Shown here piece after piece: positions 54,865 to 64,000 of a stretch of DNA of 64,000 nucleotides. The position numbers were made by a program, and so were the translations under genes. Every line of letters starts with the position of its first letter. The first letter of the stretch is position 1. The stretch is from Aplidium turbinatum (taxonomy: Eukaryota > Chordata > Ascidiacea > Aplousobranchia > Polyclinidae): positions 15,076,251-15,140,250 of the forward strand of contig OU964931.1 of the NCBI GenBank assembly GCA_918807975.1, in the 5' to 3' direction. The notes under the pieces were generated by a model that was not told the origin of the DNA, did no database searches, and worked only from the letters and a program-made list of their open reading frames with translations.

Positions 54865-55574
54865 CAGGGTTGTCAGACAGCTTATGAGAAAAAGAGCCAA
54901 ATAATGTCGAAAAAAGGGTCAAACTAGGTAAAAAACAGGCAAACTGTTCAATAACGTTAGTAACATTGTTAATAATACATAATAACATTAACAACGTCAA
55001 TAACGTTACAACAACACAGTCTACATTCTACAACAGCACTTCTTAAACTGGGGTAAATTTACCCTTGGGGGTAAATTTCCTCGTTTTGGGGGGTAAATGA
55101 GCTATCAATCAAAATATCCACATCAGTTGACGGGACAGAAAAATTGTGCCAGCTGTAGGTATTGGTATTGTAAATATCATTTCACCGCTTGACGGAGATA
55201 GCTGGAGATGATCTCAATCAAAACTTGAAGAATAACATCATCAGTCATCTTCAAAACTTGCAGGAGGAGTTTGAACGATATTTTCCCGAGATAAATACTG
55301 GCAGCATTTTGAGGAAAGTAGCGAGAAATCTTTTTGTATGTAAAGTGAAAAATGTTCCTGAAGCAATCCAAGAAGAATTTATAGAATTAACAAACGATTC
55401 TTTTGCAAAAGATGTGTTTCACTCTTGCAACCTAGAAAAGTTTTGGGTTAAAATATAACATTGCTATCCAAAGATAGAGATATATTCAAGCTTTGAATGT
55501 TTTGGTCACGTTTTCTTCAACTTACCTATGCGAAAGTGGCTTCTCTGCATTGCTTAGCCTACTATCAAATCTAT

Positions 55575-57365
55575 AATATACTACGCCACTCAATACGAAT
55601 GATTCAGTTCATAGCAAATTTAATCATTTCATCGACACTTTTAATGACACTTTAAACAAGCATGCACCTTTACGATTGTTGTCTCGAAGAGAAAGAAAAC
55701 TCAAGACCAAACCATGGATAACAAAAGGAATTTTGAACTCCATCAAAACTAAAAACAGACTATATCACTTAAAAATAAAAGACCCAACAAACACTTCTGC
55801 ACAAGCAACATACAAAAAGTACAGAAATATACTTACTCATACCAAAGAGCAAGCAAAAAAAATTTATTACAGTTTTCTTATTACGCAAAGCAAGCACAAC
55901 ACTGGAAAAATATGGAAAACCATAAATGACATCATCAAGTACAAACATAAGCACACAGCTCACATACCAGAAGAAATAATTAGCACTGACAATGAAAAAA
56001 TCTCTGACCCTGCACAAATAAGTAACTGTTTTAATGATTATTTCACAGAAATTGGTCCTTCCATGGCATCTAAAATCCCTCTACCGTCTCCTGGCTCATT
56101 ATTGAAATTGCAAAGTGTCCCATTCTCCTTTTTCCTAAAACCCGTCAATCAAGAAGAAGTATTAAAACATCTTAATAATCTTTCTGTCTCTAAAAGTACA
56201 GGACATGATGGAAAAGATTTGTCAAACTATCCTCACCAATAATCGCCCCTTTCCTCACCAACTTATTCAATGAGTGTATCGATAAAGGTGTATATCCTGA
56301 TGTACTAAAGGTCGCTCAAGTTACCCCAATCTTCAAAAGTGGCTCCAGGAAAAATTGTTCCAACTATAGGCCCATATCACTATTGTCCCCCTTCACCAAA
56401 ATATTCGAAAAATGCCTGTATGAACAAATGTACAATTATCTAACAAAAAAAGACCTGATCACACCACATCAGTATGGATTTAGACCACAATATTCCACTT
56501 CGTTAGCTGTGTCAAACGTTTGTGATAACATCTTAACTAACCTAGATAATAAAAATACAACTTGCTCTGTATTTCTTGATTTAGCTAAAGCCTTCGACAC
56601 AGTTGATCACAATATTCTCATACAGAAACTGCAAACATACGGTTTTCGGGGCCTTCCATTACAATTGTTAAAAAGCTATATCAGCAATCGTCTACAGCAC
56701 ACGGTCGTCAATGGAATCTCTTCAAACTCAAGACAGGTTACCTGCGGTGTGCCCCAAGGATCGACATTGGGACCCCTTCTTTTCTTACTGTATATAAATG
56801 ACTTACCAAATTCAACAAACATGAATGTTAAACTATTTGCTGACGACACCAATCTTACGATGAACAACAAATGTGAAATAAATTTGCAGAACAATGTGAA
56901 TGCCGAAATGCAAAAAGTTTACAACTGGTTGAAGCTTAATAGATTATCATTAAATTTCTCAAAAACTGAATACATGCTAATAACAAATAAAAAATACATA
57001 AAAAATTTTAACATTAACATTGGTAACACAAGCATTCAACAAAAAGATCAAATAAAATACCTTGGCGTTTACATAGATAACAAATTAACATGGAAATATC
57101 ACATAGATAAAATTTGCGGAAAAGTAGCAAAAGGTTCATGGGCGTTGCTTAAACTCAGAAATTATGTCAACACAGACACTTTTAAAGATGTGTATCACGC
57201 TTTGATTTACTGTCATTTGCAATATTGTATTTCAAGCTGGGGAAAGGCCTGTGACAGTGCACTGGATCCATTAATAAAATTACAAAAAAAGGTTATAAGA
57301 ATAATTACGAAACAAAATTACTATGCTCACACTAATTTTTTATTTTTCAAAATGAACATCTTGAA
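55575..57365 (+). mobile_element. Third level: LINE, left part
   Basis: Encodes the end of the region before reverse transcriptase (LKTKPWITKGILNSIKTKN, 55676-56220) and the reverse transcriptase itself (56260-57365). Motifs are NYRPISLLSPFTKIFEKC, VFLDLAKAFDTVDHNIL, GVPQGSTLGPLLFLLYIND and FADD. One frameshift lies near 56.22 kb. The 5' end is missing. It is jockey/CR1-like; the exact clade is not determined. Confidence 0.88.
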
Positions 57366-60300
57366 TAGGGTGACCCAAAAAAAAATAAATTTTGATTGTT
57401 AAACTTTTTCTTGTTTAGACCTCTGCATTATGGTCCAAAATGACACCTTGCCAAGTTTTGTTGAGATTGGTCCACATTTGACGCCCTAGCAGTGGGCCGG
57501 TACCCCCCGCCGGGTCAAAATCGGCCAATCTGGCTGTATCTCAGCAACCGGTAGGCCTAGAATGCTCAAACTTGGCTTTGAAGAAGCAGAATGCATGGTT
57601 TCCTATCTTACTTCCAGAGGGTTTTGGGGTCTAAACCATTTAGTTTATGAAAAAAATGCAAAAAACACATTTTTGACCAAATGTGGCCCCATAAACGTGT
57701 AATGTTCAACTTTTAGTTTAATATACAGCACTAATTGACTAATAACACAAAATTTAAAATACAAGCAACTTTTGTTTAATCATGGACAAGCTTTATTGCT
57801 TTTGCACTTTGGTTTACCACTTTAGTTCAACTTTAGTTCAAGACAGTTTTTTTTTTAATTTTTTGTATTTTTGGTGGACAATGACTTCTTGGCCATATCT
57901 CGAACTTTGGAACGGTAAGCATGAGTGACTTTAATTGCTTTGTCCAACTCTTTCTCACTATTTAGAGCAGAAACCCTTTCCTCAACATCAGTGACCATGC
58001 CCAAAACGCTCTCCACAACATCATTTGTAGCAGGCATGTTCTGTAACAGAGCTTTGAACGATGAAAACTCCTCCATATGATGCCAAGATCTGAGACTTTT
58101 ATGAGTCAGACATTCAAATTTGGGAAAAATTCTAGTGTAATTCCTTACCAATAACGGCTCTCACAGAACTTGATCGAAATGTTTGCATCTTTTGCCACAT
58201 TCGGACCTTGGTGGATATGCTCAGACGATCACTTGCAAAAGCAAACACAACGTGGCGCTCAATGAGGTACCACAGGTGCAGGTTGAGTTTCATGCGTGCA
58301 GCAACAGCCATTTCAAGGAAAAGGTCCAGGTAGCCTAAGTTGCTTCTTTTAGAGGTGAGCTGAATGTCATTTTTGAGAGTGTTCCACATTTCTAAGTCAT
58401 ACGCTGCAGCATTTGTCAAACTAGGGGATGTAAACCAATATTTAACATAAAAAAGTGTTAAAAAAGCAGCCAGTGAATATATATTCCAAAGGCCGCAATC
58501 TTTTGTAAAAGCTGGATTTTCTGATAACTGCTGCTTGAACAAGGTAATTTGAATGGTATAAATGATCTTTGATGATCTTCGGAGCCTTGAACGTATAATA
58601 TTGTATCCACGCCGGAAAGTACTATCAAGAAAAAGAAAGGACAATTTAGCCAACTTTTTGTAATCTTCTCGTATGTTTATTCCATTTTGAAGCTAACTGA
58701 ACAAGAAATCTAGAACCGATTCTTTAATTCTATTCAATTTTCTGTTGTTCGCTTGGAAAGTTTCATAAACTTAAACATTTATATTGTTCACCCAAACTTC
58801 TGCAAAGCTTTTAAATACAGCTTCATGTGGTGATTCTGTGTCACCGTAGACCACTGAAGCTGCTCCACCACTAACAAGCTCCATGATATGATGCCTGCAG
58901 GCTAGTTAAAGGATACTGTGTCATATATGGCTTTGAAATTGAACGGTGACACCGCTTTTCTAACCACTATTTACTGCAGTTGTGTCAAAAACAAGACCCC
59001 AGACTATTTTATGTCGAAATTGACAGCATTCAGTGCTTCAATCACGTTTCTTGTTTCATTCTTTGATCTACTTGAGTCCGTCGTGTTTATCACAATCACA
59101 TCAACCAACACTTCTGCCCCATTATTTAAACATTTCAGTACCACTGCAAGAACTGGCTTCTTTTTTCTAGTATGTTAACGCTTTTTTATGTTAAATATTG
59201 GTTTATATCTCCAAGTTTGACAAATGCTGAAGTGAATGACTAAGAAATGTGGAATGCTCTCACAAATGCCATTCCTAAAAGAAGCAACATAGGCTACCTG
59301 GACCTTTTCTTTGAAATGGCTGTTGGTGCTCGCGTGAAACTCAACCTGCACCTGTGGTACCTCATTGAGCGCCACATTGGTTTGCTTTTGCAAGTGATCG
59401 TCTGAGCATATCCACCAAGGTCCGAATGTGGCAAAAGATGCAAACATTTCGATCAAGTTCTGAGAGAGCCGTTATTGGAAAGGGCTTAGTTCAAATGCAT
59501 ACTATTCAAAACTCCACCCACTTGCCGGACTTAATCGGACCAGACTCTTTTGCACTCATTAGAGTTTTTTCCAAGTTTGAATGTCTGACTCATAAAAGTC
59601 CCAGATCTTGGCACTATATGGATGAGTTTTCATCAGTCAAAACTCTGCTACAAAACTTGCCTGCTACAAATGATGTTGAGAGCGTTTTGGGCATGGTCAC
59701 TGATGTTGAGGAAAGGGCTTCTGCCCCAAGTAGTGAGAACGAGTTGGACAAAGCAATTAAAGTCACTCATGCTTACCGTTCTAAAGTTCGAGATATGGTC
59801 AAGAAGTCATTGTCTATCAAAAATCTGGACACAACCACAAAATCATTTTTAAGAAATGTTAAGTGGTAAACTAATACAAAAAATGAAAAAAAAGCTGTCT
59901 TGAATTATTTAATGGGTAATTACAGTGGTCAGTGGTTGAAAGTTAAGTGGTAAACCAAAGTGCAAAAGCAATAAAGCTTGTCTATGATTAAACAAAAGTT
60001 GCTTGCATTTTAAATTTTGTGTTATTAGTCAATTAGTGTTGCATATTAAACTAAAAGTTGAACATTACACGTTTATGGGGGCCACATTTGGTCAAAAATG
60101 TGTTTTTTGCATTTTTTTCAAAAATTAAATAGTTTAGACCCCAAAACTCTCTGAAAGTTAGATAGGAAACCATGCATTCTGCTTCTTCAAAGCCAAGTTT
60201 GAGCATTCTAGGCCTACTGGTTGCTGAGATACAGCCAAATTGGCCAATTTTGACCCGGCGGGGGGTACCGGCCCACTGCTAGGGCGTCAAATGTGGACCA

Positions 60301-60402
60301 ATCTCAACAAAACTTGGCAAGGTGTCATTTTGGACCATAATGCAGAGGTCTAAACAAGAAAAAGTTTAAAAATCAAAATTTAGTTTTTTTTGGGTCACCC
60401 TA
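57366..60402. mobile_element. Fourth level: palindromic 8-bp-TSD element with transposase ends
   Basis: Ends TAGGGTGACCC and GGGTCACCCTA with a perfect TSD, ATCTTGAA (57358-57365, 60403-60410), which splits a LINE codon series. The arms, about 1.1 kb each, are inverted copies. The left arm carries the transposase C-terminus on the minus strand (57855-58653: LNLHLWYLIERHVVFAFAS, LGMVTDVEERVSALNSE), and the right arm the same on the plus strand (59270-59870). All frames are broken. The arms also share GGCCGGTACCCCCCGCCGGG-type sequence. Confidence 0.88.
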
Positions 60403-61077
60403 ATCTTGAAACTAAAAGACATACATAACATTGAAATAAAAAAACATATGTACAAAGTTCATATGAATGAGTATCCGTCTACGTATTGTGATTTATTTAC
60501 AAATGCTTCATCTATTCATCAGCATAACACAAGATATCAAACAGGCAACAATTATTTTATAAACAGATCAAACACAGAATTTGGCAAGAAGTCCATGCAG
60601 GTATTGGGACCAATGCTCTGGTCAGAGGTTCCAAGTAGGCTAAAAAACTTATCATTTCATTGTTTCAAAAAAGAGATCAAAACGTTAATTTTACAAAGCT
60701 ACAGTGCATCGTAAGTGATATGTTATGGAAACCAACTTGTCAGTTGCTTCGGAAACTTTATTATTCTCTGCTTGCTTCATGGAATTTTGTGTTTTGGCCT
60801 ACGTTATCATCAATATGTTTTTTTTTTTTATGCGTATGCTGTTGTTGAAGCGCGGGAACGTTTCAATTATTATTTTTCTCTTGTAAGCTTATTTTAAATG
60901 GCAAAATCGTAATTTCCGTAGGGTGGCAATTGACTAGTAGACCGTATGGTCGTCTCGTTGTCTCCCTGTCGGTATGGGAACTTGTGTAACTTTTGTACTG
61001 TGTATATTGCATATTTCAAACATGTACCTATGTTCCTGTTACTGACAAATAAAACATTGATTGATTGATTGATTGAA
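60403..61077 (+). mobile_element. Third level: LINE, right part and tail
   Basis: The frame continues after the insertion as LKLKDIHNIEIKKHMYKVH, with RSNTEFGKKSMQVLGPMLW, and ends at 60714. A 3'UTR and an ATTGATTGATTGATTG tail at 61052-61077 follow. Confidence 0.88.
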
Positions 61078-61587
61078 TATTTGTTGTGCATTATCTCCTA
61101 CTGTACCAGACATTGAATAACTCTTTGCCAAAAAGCAAGGGCAGCCGTCGCATTGAATGTAACTGTTTCGTTTTTTAATAAATGAGTACGGTACCATTTT
61201 ATCTAATTGGGGGTAAATCTGATATTCATCTTTGTTAAAAGGGTAAAACATAGAAAAAAGATTAAGAACCACTGTTCTACAAGAACAATTCCAAATCTTC
61301 ATCTTCTACAGTGCTTCCACTCGAATCTTTAGCATTGGCATAAACATTGTCAGCTAAACACTGTCTAAAAAATCGTAATAACACTTTTCAGTCTGAGTTT
61401 CCGAAAAACATTTATTTAAATAGCTAGTTTGATAGTATATGTGCCACCTGCTTCCAAAAAGAGCCAAATATTGAAAACAAAGGGCCAAGGGGCAAAACAA
61501 TTTTTTTTTGCGCCAACTACCTCTAAAAAGGACCAAATTTGTGAAATTTGGCCCCAAAAGGACCAATCTGGCAAGCCTGGCTTTGGG

Positions 61588-62180
61588 TCTCATAAAAAAA
61601 ATAACAATGTTGCCAGTTTCTCAAACTGAATCACAAATTCCACAGTTGCAACTTCATTTCACGGCAGTTTTCATCAGCACATTTTCGCCAAAATTCAGTT
61701 CAGTTGTTTTTATTTCTGACCATCATATCAAAACAATACACGTCAACATAGCAAAGGTCGAGAAAAGGGTAGAAGCGACAAAACGCGAACGTTAAAACAC
61801 GCTTGAGACCGAAGTAAGTTATTGATTTGAAAGAAATTTGGCACGGTCGCAACACCTTCAGAAAAATTTAAGATATAAAGGGAAAATAAAAAAAGAAAAT
61901 GTTACAAAAAAACAAAAAACAAATAAACAACATATATTGAGGCTATAGCTTTATTAGCCCACATAGCTTTAGCTAATATATTTAAGATTTGTATGGACAG
62001 TTGCTATGAAGATCGGCCATGGTTGCGTTATCAAGAGTGCTATCAAGAATGCAAATTGTTTTCAGGAGCTCTTGCAATAAAATCAACGCCACCTTTAAAA
62101 ATTAATTTTCACCTGCTTTTGAGACTGTTTATCAGATAATTTGACATTATCTCTAATATTAATAAATAAAAAAAGCCAAT
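61588..62180. other. No gene recognised
   Basis: AT-rich flank between the nest and the gypsy remnant; short frames only. Confidence 0.45.
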
Positions 62181-62185
62181 TCTAC

Positions 62186-62372
62186 TGTAACGTCTTGATC
62201 TCTCAAGATATGTTGATTCTTATACTGAATTATAGCTTCATCAAACTAGCGTCTTGCGCATACATCTAACATCAGTAACTCGTGAGAATGTATATTTTGT
62301 CATAATGATGGTAACCGCACATATATACAAATGGTAGATGGCGCTATAGGCCTAATCGTTCAATCTGTTACA
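62186..62372 (-). repeat. LTR of the partial gypsy element
   Basis: Reads TGTAACAGATTG to AGACGTTACA on the minus strand and is preceded by AAGAAGGAAGA. No second LTR is in the window for dating. Confidence 0.7.
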
Positions 62373-63434
62373 TCTTCCTTCTTCAAATAGGCCAACATTA
62401 TTTACACAGCATAAAAATACAATCGTGAAATATGAACAGTAACACAAATGCTTGTAAGTCACAAGTCGGTGAATAAATCAATCACGATATCTTTGTGGGG
62501 TGACAACTTGTCTGTCAGATCGCGTTGTCCTATTTTCAAGTCGAGAAGTACTTGATTCATTTCGAACATCAGGCACATTTTGATTCAAGTCATGATTATT
62601 TGCGATACAGTTTTCATCAGGATCAAAATTGAAATCACCATGACAGTACGGATCAGCGGGCATTTGCAATAGATGTCTACGATTACGTCGAAGAGGTCCA
62701 CGTTCATTGCAAACAATGTAAGATCGAGGTTCATTGCATACATTCGAAACAACAGCATTGTTCCAATAATTACGTGTTTTATAACGTACTTTATCTCCTT
62801 TCTGCAAAGTAGGTAAGGGTTTTGTATGACGATCAAAATAAGACTTCTGGCGATTTTGACGTTTGCGTAAATCAGCATACACATCAACAACTTTAGGCAC
62901 AAGTAAAGTGTTAGCAATAGGCAATTTACTGCGAAGACGACAACTCATCAAAATTTGAGCAGGTGAGTAACCAAGACCGGCAATGGGTGTATTACGGTAC
63001 TCTAACAAAGCTAAATAGGGGTCAGTGCCTGCATCAAAAGCTTTTTTGAGCATTTTCTTTAACGTCTGAACAGTGCGTTCAGCCTGGCCATTACTCTGAG
63101 GATATTCGGGGCTGGAGGTAACACTCTTAACACCATACTCTTTACAAAACTCAACAAACTCTTTGCTTCGAAACGGCATATTGTCGCTGACAATTTCTTC
63201 AGGAATAGGCCTACCGTGTCTCGCACAGACACTTTTAACTTGATCTACAACAGTCTTTGCTGTCTTGTCAGCTAAGGAAAGCAGCTCAGGGTACTTGGAA
63301 TAATAGTCAACAACAACAAGATAATCGCGATTTTTAACAGTCATTATGTCCATAGCAATTTTTAAAAAGCGTCCATCTGAAATTTCGTGAGAAACTAGCG
63401 GTTCACGTTGGTTGTTTCGCTGATGAGCACAACA
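62186..63434 (-). mobile_element. Partial Ty3/gypsy LTR element
   Basis: A minus-strand fossil with the integrase core and C-terminal domain (about 62.5-63.35 kb; motifs VVVDYYSKYPE, DNMPFRSKEF, SPEYPQSNGQAERTVQ). A purine-rich tract and a 187-bp LTR (62186-62372) follow it. Gag, protease and reverse transcriptase are absent: the left side of the element is cut off near 63434, where a satellite begins. The remaining integrase piece looks fairly intact. Confidence 0.85.
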
Positions 63435-64000
63435 AACATCCCAGCTAGAAAGCTACGTATATTACACGTTGATTTTTGGTTGATTTTAGGTAGTATGGTA
63501 TCTTAGGTAGAATTCAGGTGTTATTAAGGAGTTTGTGTACACCAACAAAAATTCACTTGTTTAAAAAACATTTTTTTAGAGACATATTTTAGCTATCATT
63601 TAGTATGACTAGTGTGTAAATATGATTCTAGAAGTTTTATCAGGGATTATTTTGTGAATATAACTTTTGCAAAAATAACACGTGTTTTCCACGTATATTA
63701 CACGTGTTCAAAATCCTATGATTATTTGACTAATTTTTAAGGTATAAAGGTAAAATCACACCCAGAAGAGGGCATACAAAAGAGAAAAAATGTTTACCCC
63801 AGCAGAAGGATGTTTTACCGGAATTTTTTGTATGTTGATTATATGTTGTTTCCACGTGTATTGCACGTTTCCATCTGTTGAAAAGTAACACGTGCTTTCC
63901 ACGTATATTAAACGTGTTGAAGTTCTTTCGTTCATTTGGGCAATTTTTAATCTGTGTTAGGTAAAACTACCTCCCAAGGACGGTATAAACAGAAAGAATT
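63435..64000. repeat. Satellite-like array of about 210-bp units, runs off the end
   Basis: CCACGTATATTACACGTG-type palindromes occur at 63455, 63690 and 63898, with CCACGTGTATTGCACG at 63853. The blocks after 63674 and 63884 align (AACACGTGNTTTCCACGTAT, then a GGTAAAA and CTCCCAAGGACGG/CACCCAGAAGAGG region). Confidence 0.7.

Larger units (their letters stand above)
55034..61274 (+). mobile_element. Second level: hAT element with ZBED5-like transposase end
   Basis: Ends CAGCACTTCTTAAACTGGGG and, inverted, CAGTGGTTCTTAATC; perfect TSD TTCTACAA (55026-55033, 61275-61282). Its coding remnant at 55189-55572 has LQEEFERYFPEI, AIQEEFIELTND, CNLEKFWVKI and then, in another frame, TYLCESGFSALL. These match hAT transposases of the ZBED5/SCAND3-like group. 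Confidence 0.88.
54865..61579. mobile_element. Outermost hAT-type element of a four-level nest
   Basis: Ends CAGGGTTGTCAGA and TCTGGCAAGCCTG; flanks GCATTGGG and GCTTTGGG (7 of 8). Only about 170 bp at the left and 300 bp at the right belong to it; inner AAAAAGAGCCAAAT motifs repeat near both ends. Confidence 0.8.

Noticed and set aside
62478-63353. Domesticated integrase gene
   Set aside because: It lies next to a purine tract and an LTR in the usual order, so it is a partial retrotransposon.
1-64000. CRISPR array or prokaryotic operon
   Set aside because: Spliced host genes, LINEs and SINEs show eukaryotic DNA; no array of short direct repeats with unique spacers was seen.

Overview
The window is metazoan nuclear DNA, AT-rich and packed with transposons. 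It holds one large intron-rich host gene and three compact intronless ones. Each intronless gene has a strong 3' splice acceptor 2 to 54 bases before its ATG although the coding sequence has no introns. That is the layout expected of spliced-leader trans-splicing, or of a 5'UTR intron. With the moderate similarity to vertebrate proteins, this suggests an invertebrate such as a tunicate, but the species is not established from sequence alone.

Host genes. From the left edge to about 27.2 kb the minus strand carries NCAPD3, the HEAT-repeat subunit of condensin II. Eleven exons were placed by translation, by splice phases that fit together, and by similarity to remembered vertebrate NCAPD3. Its 3' part lies outside the window, and the 15.2 kb intron between 11.9 and 27.05 kb is almost entirely mobile DNA. 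At 40.2-47.8 kb, all on the minus strand, lie METTL16 (U6 snRNA and MAT2A RNA m6A methyltransferase), GPN3 (GTPase for RNA polymerase II assembly and import) and GTPBP3 (mitochondrial tRNA wobble-uridine modification). Spacings of 0.7 and 3.3 kb argue against an operon.

Mobile DNA. More than twenty DNA elements could be bounded by inverted ends and target-site duplications (TSDs). Most are hAT-type with an 8-bp TSD. Four (4.4-8.4, 12.0-14.4, 43.3-45.7 and 57.4-60.4 kb) carry pieces of one unfamiliar transposase type. Three others carry recognisable hAT dimerisation ends. Two fold-back families make 9-bp TSDs and have telomere-like CCCTAA cores. There are also a broken mariner, several LINE fragments, tRNA-derived SINEs, one nearly whole young Ty3/gypsy LTR retrotransposon (19.0-23.9 kb) and one partial gypsy copy (62.2-63.4 kb).

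Layout. 0-15 kb: NCAPD3 exons with hAT-type insertions in the introns. 15.6-26.5 kb: one hAT element swollen to 10.9 kb by a LINE, the LTR element and a small non-autonomous element. 27.6-31.2 kb: mariner and a hAT-like element. 32.5-37.5 kb: a palindromic element, SINEs and a fold-back inside a hAT. 37.6-39.5 kb: a three-level nest. 40-48 kb: the three compact genes with one transposase-bearing element between GPN3 and GTPBP3. 49-54.3 kb: a non-autonomous hAT-type element, a SINE and fold-backs. 54.9-61.6 kb: a four-level nest. 62.2-64 kb: gypsy remnant and a satellite-like array running off the end. No cellular defence or toxin system was seen; the unusual content is the layered transposon structure.
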